Positions 1 to 10,073 of a stretch of 44,086 nucleotides of DNA are shown here, piece by piece. Position numbers and translations under genes: made by a program. The DNA comes from an uncultured Clostridia bacterium (GTDB taxonomy: Bacteria; Bacillota; Clostridia; Christensenellales; UBA1242). The notes beneath the pieces are model-generated. The model made no database searches. It saw only the letters and a list, made by a program, of their open reading frames with translations, and was not told where the DNA came from. The stretch lies in the NCBI GenBank assembly GCA_944372365.1, contig CALVYP010000005.1:1-44086 (forward strand), written 5' to 3'. Position 1 is the stretch's first letter; the number at the start of each line of letters is the position of its first letter.

Positions 1-112
1 CTTGACGCTTGAAATTTTCTTCTCGCGGCCAAACGAAAATCGCGCTTACGCTGGCGATTTTGCCGCGACTGCCATCCGAAGCAGAAATTCTAAGAAAGCG
101 GATAAAATTTAT

Positions 113-153
113 AATCGCGGGCACGCCATACGGCTAACCGCGATTTTTTTTGG
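113..153 (+). terminator. Possible Rho-independent terminator
   Basis: An 8-bp stem (113-120 with 138-145) has a long 17-base loop and is followed by a T run (144-151). The loop is longer than usual, and the gene it would serve is outside the window, so this is a weak call. Confidence 0.35.
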
Positions 154-184
154 CTTAAATGTGCGTGCGTGATCAAAGTTAAAG

Positions 185-213
185 TGGCAAAAATTAAAAA
201 TAAATAATATAAA
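185..213 (+). promoter_or_regulatory. Candidate leaderless promoter of alr
   Basis: A TATAAA box at 208-213 ends exactly 6 bases before the ATG at 220, so transcription would start at or next to the A of the start codon. A poor -35 match (TGGCAA, 185-190) lies 17 bases upstream. No Shine-Dalgarno sequence is present. The same geometry recurs at rsmE, pcrA and the gene at 36882-37496. Confidence 0.4.
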
Positions 214-219
214 ATTTGC

Positions 220-1215
220 ATGAATCAAAAGTGGATAAATCGCGATGCGCTTGTCAGCAATGCAAAATTTTTTAAAGGCTTTGCGCCAAAAATTTGTGCC
301 GTTGTAAAGGCCGGTGCTTATGGACATGACATGATTAAGGTCGCCGAAATTTTAAACCCATATGTGGATTTTTTTGGCGTTGCAAACTCTGATGAAGCGC
401 AGCGTCTTAAAATCGCCTTGCCGCAAGCAAAAATAATAATACTTGGAAAGTGCGAAAATTTTAATCTTCTGCATGAATTTTATCTAACCGCCGTAAGTGT
501 GGCAGACATCAAAAAAGCAATCAAATTAAATTTAACGCAGCGATGCTTTATAAAACTTTGCGTGGGAATGAATCGTTTTGGAATTGATTGCAAAAACAAT
601 AATTTATTAAAAAAAGTTAAAAATTTAATAAAAAATTATGATTTTGCAGGATTTTCTGTGCATTTTTCAAATATTTCTTCAAAAAAAGTTACTAAAAATG
701 AATATCAACTTTTTTTAAAAACTAGGGCATATTTGCAAAAACCATATCCGGTTTGCTTTGGTGGCAGTGGAGCAAGAAACCTGCCTTGCGATATCTTGCG
801 AGTGGGAATCGGGTTGTATGGTTATGGCGATGCCAACCTAAAAAAGGTGTTGGGGCTTGTTGGAAAAGTTGTGCAACTTAGAAGCTTAAAAAAGGGTGAA
901 AGAGCAGGTTATGATGGCACATTTAAAGCCAAACGAAAAACCACGCTGGCAGTTGTGAGCGTGGGTTATGGCGATGGCTTTGATAGAAGCGGTTTCAAAA
1001 AATTTTATGTTGAAATTGGTGGCGAAAAATTTAAGGTTGTGGGAAATCTTTGCATGGATGCCTGTTTTGTAGATGTCACGGGTGGGTTGGTTAAAGTTGG
1101 CAGCAGTGTTAATCTTTTGGATGATGCTCAGCAAATGGCAAAAAAACTTCACAAATGCACATATGAAGTGCTTACTGCATTTAATAATTTTAGGGGAGAA
1201 GTGCACATAAAGTGA
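220..1215 (+). CDS. alr: Alanine racemase (PLP-dependent)
   Basis: Alanine racemase interconverts L- and D-alanine in the cytoplasm for peptidoglycan synthesis. The 331-residue product shows the PLP-lysine motif near its start (K30 in AVVKAGAYGHD), the MNRFG motif (117-121), LRVGIGLYG (193-201), the probable catalytic Tyr231 in AGYDGTF, VSVGYGDGF and the MDACFVDVT segment. It is shorter than the usual 360-390 residues. The PLP motif normally reads VKADAYGHG, but here D is replaced by G and the final G by D. The C-terminal motif before the end is also divergent (LTAFNNF), so the enzyme may be a fast-evolving copy. The family assignment is firm; full activity is inferred. The ATG at 220 has no ribosome binding site and is probably read leaderless. 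Confidence 0.88.
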   Translation: MNQKWINRDALVSNAKFFKGFAPKICAVVKAGAYGHDMIKVAEILNPYVDFFGVANSDEAQRLKIALPQAKIIILGKCENFNLLHEFYLTAVSVADIKKAIKLNLTQRCFIKLCVGMNRFGIDCKNNNLLKKVKNLIKNYDFAGFSVHFSNISSKKVTKNEYQLFLKTRAYLQKPYPVCFGGSGARNLPCDILRVGIGLYGYGDANLKKVLGLVGKVVQLRSLKKGERAGYDGTFKAKRKTTLAVVSVGYGDGFDRSGFKKFYVEIGGEKFKVVGNLCMDACFVDVTGGLVKVGSSVNLLDDAQQMAKKLHKCTYEVLTAFNNFRGEVHIK

Positions 1216-1217
1216 TA

Positions 1218-1245
1218 ACCAAAATTTGACACCTATCATATTATA
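1218..1245 (+). promoter_or_regulatory. Possible SigE/SigK-like promoter
   Basis: CATATTATA at 1237-1245 fits the CATANNNTA -10 pattern of mother-cell sporulation sigma factors, with an AC dinucleotide (1218-1219) 17 bases upstream as SigK promoters have. A TTGACA also occurs at 1226-1231 but has no well-spaced -10 partner. This is pattern matching only. Confidence 0.28.
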
Positions 1246-1275
1246 AAGTGTATAGACAAAACAGGAGGTAGGAAA

Positions 1276-1944
1276 ATGTCTTTTTACATCAACAATACAA
1301 ATCCCAGTAAGCCGGGGCCAGTTGTTGGCAATCCACTTAATGGAATTTGTGAAAAAATTTTGATAGAAACAACAAAGGTTTTTGATGCTTGCGTTTCGCA
1401 AAGCACTGAAACAGGAATTGTTTTGCCTGTAACCGATCTAACACCTGCCAGCCCTGCAACGCCGCTTACATTTATTTCGGCTGCAAATGCTCCAAACGAG
1501 CCTGTTGTAATTTCAGATCTTGTTGTCGACCGCATTGAAAGCTGCCCAAATTATGCAAATGTAAGTGCAACGGTTACAATACCAGTTGTTGTTAACTATC
1601 GTGACAACAATGGCGTGCTTGGCAGCGGAAGATCCACAATAACAGTCAACAAAAATGTTGTTCTCTTTGTTCCTCAACCTTCTGTCACTCCTGTAAATAT
1701 TTCTGCAACTGCCATGTTTTCAAGCGATATAGGCAGTGCAACTGGCGAGAGCACATTTACTGTCACTGGTTGTTTGCAGGTGATCATCAGGGTGACAGCA
1801 GTTGTTGATGTGCTTGTGCCGTCATATGGCTATCCAGTAATTCCGCCATGCCACGCTGCGCCAGCGGCAAGCGCATGCCCAGGATTGTTTGAAATGCCAC
1901 TCTATCCAACGGCATCAGGCCCAGTTGTTCCACCAAGAGTGTGA
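1276..1944 (+). CDS. Uncharacterised beta-rich protein with FDAC motif
   Basis: I do not recognise a named family. The 222-residue product starts at an ATG preceded by a strong AGGAGG (1262-1267). It opens with a Pro/Asn-rich stretch, then ICEKILIETTKVFDACVSQ (residues 24-42). A long Thr/Val/Ser-rich part with alternating hydrophobics suggests beta structure, and a Pro/Ala-rich tail contains scattered Cys. There is no signal peptide or membrane segment. Short proteins with a K-V-[FY]-D-[AS]-C motif near the N-terminus occur in spore-forming Clostridia, to my recollection without known function. A possible mother-cell-type promoter in front makes a spore-coat or exosporium role thinkable, but that is inference. 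It is transcribed alone, with a terminator directly downstream. Confidence 0.7.
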   Translation: MSFYINNTNPSKPGPVVGNPLNGICEKILIETTKVFDACVSQSTETGIVLPVTDLTPASPATPLTFISAANAPNEPVVISDLVVDRIESCPNYANVSATVTIPVVVNYRDNNGVLGSGRSTITVNKNVVLFVPQPSVTPVNISATAMFSSDIGSATGESTFTVTGCLQVIIRVTAVVDVLVPSYGYPVIPPCHAAPAASACPGLFEMPLYPTASGPVVPPRV

Positions 1945-1958
1945 AATTAAACTAATTA

Positions 1959-1987
1959 AACAACTCAGCCAGTCTGAGTTGTTTTTT
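1959..1987 (+). terminator. Rho-independent terminator
   Basis: A perfect 10-bp stem (AACAACTCAG, 1959-1968, with CTGAGTTGTT, 1974-1983) has a 5-base loop and runs into a T-rich tract. It ends the transcript of the 1276-1944 gene. Confidence 0.9.
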
Positions 1988-1992
1988 ATTGC

Positions 1993-2021
1993 TAGACAAA
2001 AATATATTTTTTTGATATAAT
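1993..2021 (+). promoter_or_regulatory. Sigma-A-type promoter of prfB
   Basis: TAGACA (1993-1998), a 17-base spacer, then a perfect TATAAT (2016-2021). The predicted start near 2028 leaves a short leader before the ATG at 2043. Confidence 0.75.
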
Positions 2022-2042
2022 CATCTAGAAAGTGAGATTGAT

Positions 2043-3138
2043 ATGATTTTAGACAACGAAAAACTAAAATTTAAAACGCTTAGTGAAAACTTTAATTTTT
2101 TAAAGGAGTGTCTTTGACGCGCAAAAACTGCAAAGCGAGATTGAACAACTAAAAAGTCAGCAGCTTGATCCAGATTTCTATTTAGATAGAAAACGCGCAA
2201 GCGAAGTTGGCAAAAAACTTAGAAGCAAGCAAAATTTGTTTGACCAAATTTCAAGTTTAACATCTCAGCAAAACGATATTCAAACGCTTATTGATTTGTG
2301 TGAAAGTGCCGACGATGGCGATTTGTTTGAAGAGTTAAAATTGTCGCTTTCCGATTTTGAAAACAGGTGCGAAAGCCTTAAAATTGTCACATTGCTGTCG
2401 GGTAAGTACGACAGCTGCAACGCCATCATGAACATCCATGCAGGCGCAGGCGGCACAGAGGCGCAGGATTGGGCGGATATGCTTTATCGTATGTATTGCA
2501 TGTATGCCGAAAAGCAGGGCTTTAAACTTACTGTTTTGGATGTGCTTGACGGCGAAGAAGCGGGGATTAAAAACATAAACTTTTTGGTTTCTGGCGAAAA
2601 TGCATATGGCTATTTAAAGGCAGAAAAAGGCATCCACAGGCTTGTGAGAATTTCGCCATTTGATTCAAACTCGCGTCGCCACACAAGTTTTGCAAGCGTG
2701 GAAGTTATGCCGGAGATTGAAGATGATGATGAAATCATAATAAGGCCAGAAGACCTTAAAGTAGACACCTTCCGTTCCAGCGGAGCAGGTGGACAGCACA
2801 TAAACAAAACCGAATCAGCAATAAGAATCACGCACCTTCCAACAGGAATTGTGGTTTCTTGCCAAACTCAGCGCTCGCAAATTCAAAACCGCGAAGTTGC
2901 CATGAAAATGCTAACCAGCAAGCTTGCCGAACTTAAAGAGCGCGAAGAGATGGAACATATGGCGCAAATTAAAGGCGAGATTAAAAAAATTGAGTGGGGC
3001 AGCCAGATTAGAAGTTATGTGTTTTGCCCTTACACTTTGGTTAAAGACCATCGCACTGGCTATGAAACAAGCGATGTGCAATCGGTTATGAATGGAAATA
3101 TTCAGGAATTTATAAACGCCTATTTGCAAAAGATATAA
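2043..3138 (+). CDS. prfB: Peptide chain release factor 2, programmed +1 frameshift
   Basis: RF2 recognises UAA and UGA stop codons on the ribosome and triggers peptide release. The gene is split over two frames: ATG 2043 reads 24 codons to an in-frame TGA at 2115-2117, and the +1 frame continues from GAC at 2116 to the TAA at 3136-3138. Together they give 364 residues, the normal RF2 length. The stop-codon-reading SPF tripeptide is present (ISPFDSNSRRHTS), and so is the catalytic GGQ in SSGAGGQHINKTES. A reading from the TTG at 2236 alone would lose the N-terminal domain. Frameshifting is the known autoregulatory device of prfB: scarce RF2 favours the shift. tsaD follows after 9 bases and the genes are probably co-transcribed. 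Confidence 0.95.
2103..2118 (+). other. prfB +1 frameshift signal
   Basis: An internal Shine-Dalgarno-like AAGGAG (2103-2108) sits 3 bases before CTT TGA C (2112-2118). This is the arrangement of the classic RF2 recoding site: slippery CTT, poor-context UGA followed by C, and an upstream anti-SD pairing element. Confidence 0.93.
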
Positions 3139-3147
3139 GAGGAAAAT

Positions 3148-4203
3148 ATGAAAAAACCATACATGTTTAACGAGTTTAATCAGCTTAAAGACAAGCCGGA
3201 TTTAACGATCCTTGCCATTGAAAGCTCTTGCGACGAAACAGCCGTAAGCGTTGTAAAAAATGGCAGGGAGGTTTTGTCAAATGTTGTGGCATCTCAAATT
3301 GAAATTCACAGGCGTTTTGGCGGAGTTGTGCCAGAAATTGCATCCAGAAACCACCTTATGGCAATCTTAAATTTATATGAGCAGGCTTTAAAATCAGCGG
3401 GAGTTAAAGCGGAAGAATTGGATGCGATTGCTGTAACCTATGGCGCAGGGCTTGTTGGAGCGTTGCTTGTTGGCATAAATTTTGCAAAGGGGTTAAGCTA
3501 TGCGCTTAAAAAGCCGCTTATTGCAGTAAACCATGTGCATGGACACATCGCTTCCAACTATATTTCGCATGCTTCTTTGCAGCCACCGTTTATGTGTTTG
3601 ATGGTAAGCGGCGGGCATACCGCTCTTTTAAAAATTACAGATTACACAAAGTTTAAACTGCTTGGCACAACGGTTGACGATGCCGCGGGCGAAGCGTTTG
3701 ACAAGGTTGCGCGTGTGCTTGGGCTGCCATATCCGGGTGGGCCAGAGATAGACAAGCTTGCCAAGGAAGGGAGCAATAACATCAAGTTTACAGTTTCAAA
3801 CTCACTGCATTCCACATTAAATTTTTCTTTCAGTGGTATAAAAACCTCAGTGATCAACTATGTGCATAAATTTGACCAAAAAAATCAACCGTTTAACAAA
3901 GCGGATGTGGCAAGAAGCTTTGAAGAAGCGGTTACAGACGAGTTGGTTGAAAAGTCGATTCGTGCTATGCGTCTTATGGGCATGAAAAAGGTTGTGATTG
4001 CAGGCGGAGTTGGCGCAAACAGCATGCTTAAAAGCAAGATGAGCAAAAAGTGCAAAGAAAAGGGCTTTGAAGCATATTTTCCAGTGCTTAAATATTGCAC
4101 CGACAACGCTGCGATGATCGGCTCGGCGGCATATTACTACATTCGCGCAGGCATAGGCCTTGCACCGCTGGACTTGACGGCGAAACCAAGCATAGATTTA
4201 TAG
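3148..4203 (+). CDS. tsaD: tRNA N6-adenosine threonylcarbamoyltransferase TsaD
   Basis: TsaD transfers the threonylcarbamoyl group to A37 of ANN-decoding tRNAs, acting with TsaB and TsaE (not in this window). The 351-residue product has the ASKHA fold signature IESSCDETAVSVV (24-36), the metal-binding NHVHGH (H129, H133), the MVSGGHTALL loop, DDAAGEAFDKVAR and AGGVGANS near the C-terminus. The ATG at 3148 has AGAGGA 3 bases upstream. The first 19 residues form a short extension before the conserved core, so a slightly later start cannot be ruled out. Its position between prfB and a U32 gene suggests a small translation-related operon. MtaB, encoded at 10785-12011, uses the TsaD product as substrate. 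Confidence 0.95.
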   Translation: MKKPYMFNEFNQLKDKPDLTILAIESSCDETAVSVVKNGREVLSNVVASQIEIHRRFGGVVPEIASRNHLMAILNLYEQALKSAGVKAEELDAIAVTYGAGLVGALLVGINFAKGLSYALKKPLIAVNHVHGHIASNYISHASLQPPFMCLMVSGGHTALLKITDYTKFKLLGTTVDDAAGEAFDKVARVLGLPYPGGPEIDKLAKEGSNNIKFTVSNSLHSTLNFSFSGIKTSVINYVHKFDQKNQPFNKADVARSFEEAVTDELVEKSIRAMRLMGMKKVVIAGGVGANSMLKSKMSKKCKEKGFEAYFPVLKYCTDNAAMIGSAAYYYIRAGIGLAPLDLTAKPSIDL

Positions 4204-4210
4204 GAGAGAT

Positions 4211-5404
4211 ATGGAACTTTTATCACCAGCAGGCAATTATGAAAAGTTTTTAACGGCATTGCAATTTGGCGCAGATGCTGTCTATTTGGCGGGGCAATCG
4301 TTTGGATTAAGGGCGTTTGCTGGAAATTTTTCTATGCACGAAATTCAAAACGCGTGCGCATATGCTCATAAACTTGGCAAAAAGGTGTATGTTACGGTTA
4401 ATATTGTGGCAAAGGATGAAGATTTTGATGGCCTTGACGAATATTTGCAACAGTTGCAGGATGCCAAAGTTGACGGCGTGATTGTTTCAGATGTTGGAAT
4501 AATAAGTTACATTATAAAAAACTTTCCAGCATTAAATGTGCATGTCTCAACGCAGGCAAATGTCACAAATCTTGCTTCGGCGCAGTTTTTTGCGGATATG
4601 GGCGTAAAAAGAATTGTGCTTGCACGAGAGCTTAACATAAATCAAATTGCCGCAATCGCAAATGCGCTTAAAGGCAGGGTTGAGATTGAGTGCTTTGTGC
4701 ATGGTGCAATGTGCATCTCTTATTCGGGCAGGTGCTTGCTTTCAAATTATCTAGCTGGCAGAGATGCAAACCATGGCGAGTGCGTTCAGGCATGCAGGTG
4801 GAAATATTTTATTCGCGAGCAGTCGCGTGAAGACGAGCTTGAAGTTGAAGAAGATGAAAGAGGCACTTACTTTTTAAACTCCAAAGATCTATGCATGATC
4901 AGGCATTTAAAAGATTTGCAAGATGCAGGCGTGGTTTCGCTTAAAATTGAAGGCAGAATGAAATCTAGTTATTATGTTGCATGCGTGACAAACGCCTATC
5001 GCAAGGCGCTTGATATGTTGCCACAGCAGGCTGGCGAAGAGTTTGTGAGAGAGCTTGAAAAAACCTCGCATCGCCGCTTTACAACTGGCTTTTACTTTGG
5101 CGAGAAGGATAAGGAGTTTAGGCAAAGTTCCACTCCGGTGCAGACGCATGAGTTTGTTGGTGTTGTTAAAAATTGCCAAAACGGCGTTGTAACAATTGAA
5201 CAGCGCAACTTCTTGCAGAATGGCGATGAAGTGGAAGTGCTAAGCCCAAATGCAAGCAATTTTAATAAAACCTTTAAAATTTTAGACATCAAAAATGCCG
5301 ATGGCGAAAGCATCCAAAAGGCGAATGTTGCCAGAATGCTTTTTACTTGCCAGTGCCCGTTGCAATTATACGAAGGCGACATTTTAAGAAAAAGAATAGA
5401 TTAA
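4211..5404 (+). CDS. Peptidase U32 family protein, tRNA/rRNA hydroxylase-like
   Basis: Members of the U32 family once called collagenases are now known as RNA hydroxylation factors (TrhP for tRNA uridine, RlhA for 23S rRNA). The 397-residue product begins MELLSPAGNYEKF and shows the family signature: C161, C168, C175, C191 and C195 within ECFVHGAMCISYSGRC and HGECVQACRW, thought to hold an iron-sulphur centre. A beta-barrel C-terminal part follows (from about 305). Length and sequence fit TrhP (YrrO/YegQ-like) rather than the long RlhA type, so 5-hydroxyuridine formation on tRNA is the best inference. The ATG at 4211 has GGAGAGAT in front, and the gene follows tsaD by 7 bases. Confidence 0.88.
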   Translation: MELLSPAGNYEKFLTALQFGADAVYLAGQSFGLRAFAGNFSMHEIQNACAYAHKLGKKVYVTVNIVAKDEDFDGLDEYLQQLQDAKVDGVIVSDVGIISYIIKNFPALNVHVSTQANVTNLASAQFFADMGVKRIVLARELNINQIAAIANALKGRVEIECFVHGAMCISYSGRCLLSNYLAGRDANHGECVQACRWKYFIREQSREDELEVEEDERGTYFLNSKDLCMIRHLKDLQDAGVVSLKIEGRMKSSYYVACVTNAYRKALDMLPQQAGEEFVRELEKTSHRRFTTGFYFGEKDKEFRQSSTPVQTHEFVGVVKNCQNGVVTIEQRNFLQNGDEVEVLSPNASNFNKTFKILDIKNADGESIQKANVARMLFTCQCPLQLYEGDILRKRID

Positions 5405-5476
5405 AAATATATAATATATATGTAAAATATTTAGCGAAAATATTTAAAAAAATTTTTAAAAATATGTCACTTTTGG

Positions 5477-5505
5477 TTGACATATTTTTTTGTTCTGCAT
5501 ATAAT
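5477..5505 (+). promoter_or_regulatory. Sigma-A promoter of the hrcA operon
   Basis: Perfect TTGACA (5477-5482), 17-base spacer, perfect TATAAT (5500-5505). The predicted transcription start (about 5512) lies inside the CIRCE operator, so HrcA binding would block initiation directly. Confidence 0.93.
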
Positions 5506-5509
5506 AGTG

Positions 5510-5536
5510 CTAGCACTTAAAAGTCGAGAGTGCCAA
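5510..5536. promoter_or_regulatory. CIRCE operator (HrcA binding site)
   Basis: CTAGCACTT - 9 bases - GAGTGCCAA, against the consensus TTAGCACTC-N9-GAGTGCTAA: 15 of 18 arm positions agree. It lies between the -10 box and hrcA, as in other HrcA-autoregulated operons. Confidence 0.93.
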
Positions 5537-5551
5537 CTTTAAGGAGTTTGA

Positions 5552-6546
5552 ATGCAACTTTCACAGCGAAAACAACAAATTTTAAGGCTTGCCATTGAAG
5601 ATTATATTGCGTCTTGCTGTCCAATCACCAGTGGCGGGCTTAAAAATATTGCAAATCTTGATTGTTCAACTGCAACGCTTAGAAGCGAGCTTAACGCTTT
5701 GGAGGCTATGGGTTTTTTAAGGCAACTTCACACTTCTGGCGGGCGTGTGCCAACGGCGCAGGGCTATCGCTTTTATGTTGACGGCATGCTTTCAAACTTT
5801 AAAGCCACCAACAGCGAACTTGAAAAAATCAGGGTGCTGATTGAGCAAAAAACTTCATCTCTTGCCGATTTAATTTCGCAGATTGCAAAAGTTATAGGGC
5901 AGGCAACCAACTATCCAACTGTTGTTATGGCAAGCGGAGTTGAAAATTTGATTTTGCAAGATTTTCAAATAATTCCGCTGCTAAGTCAAGAAGTTCTGGT
6001 GCTGATTGGAACAAATGCGGGCTACATCAACGAAAGGTTAAACATCTCTGCAACCAAGCGCGAATGCGATGACGCTGGCAGATACTTCAAAAAGCATTTT
6101 GTTGGCAAAACCATCGCGCAAATGACGGAGCAGTTTGAAGAAGGCGGGCTTACCGATGAAATCAAAGAATTTCAAAACATTGTCGATTGCTTGGTGAGCG
6201 GGCTTAAACGATTCAACAACCGCAAACTTTTGGATATTCAAAAAAGTGGGGCGGTCAAGCTTTTGGAAAGCGGCGAAATTGAAAAAGCAAAGCATATTTT
6301 TAAAGTGCTGGAAGATGAAGATGAACTTATCGAAGTGTTGCAAACCAATCCAGACGAAGAACAAATTGTTGTTTCGGTGGCTGAAGACGAGGATGATGTT
6401 TCGGTTGTAAAACTGCCTATAAAAATGGGCGGCATCGAACTTTCGGTGGGTGTTATCGGGCCACAACGCATGGACTATGGTGTGGTTAGCGGTGCGCTTA
6501 AACTGCTTGCCGATGAACTTGAAAACATCAAAGGAGGAGACGGAAC

Positions 6547-6550
<4 letters not shown>
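5552..6550 (+). CDS. hrcA: Heat-inducible transcription repressor HrcA
   Basis: HrcA represses heat-shock genes by binding CIRCE and is itself stabilised by GroEL. The 332-residue product has the N-terminal winged helix with the family phrases RKQQILRLAIEDYI, TATLRSELNALEAMGFL and HTSGGRVPTAQGYRFYVD (to about residue 76), and the C-terminal GAF-like region with GPQRMDYGVVSGAL near the end. The ATG at 5552 has AAGGAG (5541-5546). It is the first gene of hrcA-grpE-dnaK-dnaJ and overlaps the grpE start by 4 bases. Regulation is autogenous through the CIRCE at 5510-5536. No groESL is present in the window. Confidence 0.97.
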
Positions 6551-8905
<2,355 letters not shown>

Positions 8906-8922
8906 CAGGAGTTTGAATTTTA

Positions 8923-10032
8923 ATGGCAAATAAAGATTACTATCAAATTTTAGGTGTTGAAAAGAATGCGAGTGCGGACGAAATTAAGTCCGCATATCGT
9001 CGTCTTGCAAAAAAATATCACCCAGATGTCAATAAAACACCCGAAGCTGCCGAAAAATTTAAAGACATCAACGAAGCATACGAAGTGCTTGGTGATGACA
9101 AAAAGCGTGCCAACTATGATCAGTTCGGCTCTGCCGATGGCCCGCAATTTGGCGGCGGCGGAGCGGGCGGCTTTGGCGACTTTTTCGGCGGCGGATTTAG
9201 TGACATATTTTCGGATATATTCTCTTCTTTTGGGCGGGGCGGCTCAAGAGGGAGAGTTATGGAAAAGGGCGAAGATATTTTTGTAAATTTGTCTATTTCG
9301 TTTGAAGAAGCCGCTTTTGGCGTGGAAAAAAGCATTTCATTTTCTAAAATTGAAAAATGCTCGGCTTGCCATGGCACTGGCGCAAAGGACGGCAAAGAAT
9401 ATTCTGTCTGCCCAGATTGCCACGGCAGCGGCAGGGTGCGCTTTCAACAAAACACCATGTTTGGCACAACCATAAGAGAGACGGGCTGCACAACATGCAA
9501 TGCAACCGGCAAGGTTGTTAAAATTAAATGTGATAAGTGTGGTGGAAAGGGTTACGAAAAAATTGTTAAAACAGTTGATGTCAAAGTGCCGGCAGGCATT
9601 GACGATGGGCAGACGCTTAAAATGCGTGGCGAAGGCAATGCGCCAATTCGTGATGGCATAAACGGCGATTTAAATATCCGCATATCAGTTGCGCCACATA
9701 AAATTTTGGTGAGAAAGGGCAACGACATATATCTGGATTTATATATCCCATTCACGCAAGCTTTGCTCGGCACAAAGGTTGAAATTCCAACACTAAAAGG
9801 TGTGTATCAATTAACCATTCCGCCGCTCACGCCGTCAGGCACAGTGATGAGACTTAAAAACAAGGGCGTTAAAATTTTAAACAGAGAATCCTATGGCGAC
9901 ATGCTTGTTTCAATAAAAGCCGAGCCGCCAAAGACATTGGATAAGCAAACCAAAAAATTGTTGGAAGAACTTGACAGCAAAATTGATGAAAAATTATATT
10001 CAAAATATCAAAACTTTCTTTCAAAAAGGTGA
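8923..10032 (+). CDS. dnaJ: Chaperone DnaJ (type I Hsp40)
   Basis: DnaJ delivers clients to DnaK and stimulates its ATPase. The 369-residue product has the J domain with HPD (KKYHPDVNK), a Gly/Phe-rich linker (about 70-105), four zinc-binding repeats ([32 protein letters not shown]) and the C-terminal client-binding domain ([19 protein letters not shown]). The third repeat departs from CxxCxGxG by having Ala for the second-last Gly-type position, but all eight cysteines are kept. The ATG at 8923 has AGGAG 11 bases upstream. The gene is the last of the hrcA operon by position, because a strong terminator overlaps its stop codon. Confidence 0.98.
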   Translation: MANKDYYQILGVEKNASADEIKSAYRRLAKKYHPDVNKTPEAAEKFKDINEAYEVLGDDKKRANYDQFGSADGPQFGGGGAGGFGDFFGGGFSDIFSDIFSSFGRGGSRGRVMEKGEDIFVNLSISFEEAAFGVEKSISFSKIEKCSACHGTGAKDGKEYSVCPDCHGSGRVRFQQNTMFGTTIRETGCTTCNATGKVVKIKCDKCGGKGYEKIVKTVDVKVPAGIDDGQTLKMRGEGNAPIRDGINGDLNIRISVAPHKILVRKGNDIYLDLYIPFTQALLGTKVEIPTLKGVYQLTIPPLTPSGTVMRLKNKGVKILNRESYGDMLVSIKAEPPKTLDKQTKKLLEELDSKIDEKLYSKYQNFLSKR

Positions 10033-10057
10033 AATGTGTTGCCATTTCACTTTTTTT
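10029..10057 (+). terminator. Terminator of the hrcA-dnaJ operon
   Basis: GTGAAATG (10029-10036) pairs with CATTTCAC (10043-10050) across a 6-base loop, followed by seven T. The stem includes the dnaJ stop codon. The -35 box of the rsmE promoter lies inside the loop and descending arm. Confidence 0.92.
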
Positions 10058-10067
10058 GTTGTAAACT
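10039..10067 (+). promoter_or_regulatory. Leaderless promoter of rsmE nested in a terminator
   Basis: TTGCCA (10039-10044), 17-base spacer, TAAACT (10062-10067), then 6 bases to the GTG start at 10074. Predicted transcription therefore begins at the start codon. The -35 element shares DNA with the dnaJ terminator hairpin. Confidence 0.6.
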
Positions 10068-10073
10068 AATTGC

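Larger units (their letters stand above)
1..219. other. Non-coding left edge with inverted repeats
   Basis: No credible gene is visible here. A long imperfect inverted repeat spans 23-68: arms TCGCGGC (23-29) and GCCGCGA (62-68) enclose AAAATCGC (36-43) and GCGATTTT (54-61), with a 6-base bulge on the left side and a 10-base loop. A second dyad, AATCGCGG (113-120) with CCGCGATT (138-145), runs into eight T and may terminate a gene lying left of the window. The region is more GC-rich in patches than the genes around it. Confidence 0.5.

Noticed and set aside
1226..1231. TTGACA as the sigma-A -35 for the 1276 gene
   Set aside because: The possible -10 boxes lie 10 or 19 bases away, outside the usual 16-18, so no sigma-A promoter could be supported.
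2115..2117. In-frame TGA suggesting a broken prfB
   Set aside because: The surrounding AAGGAG and CTT TGA C form the standard RF2 programmed frameshift site, so the gene is intact.
5425..5462. AT-only palindromes after the U32 gene as a terminator
   Set aside because: AAATATTT repeats can pair, but the stem has no G-C pairs and no T tract follows in the right place.
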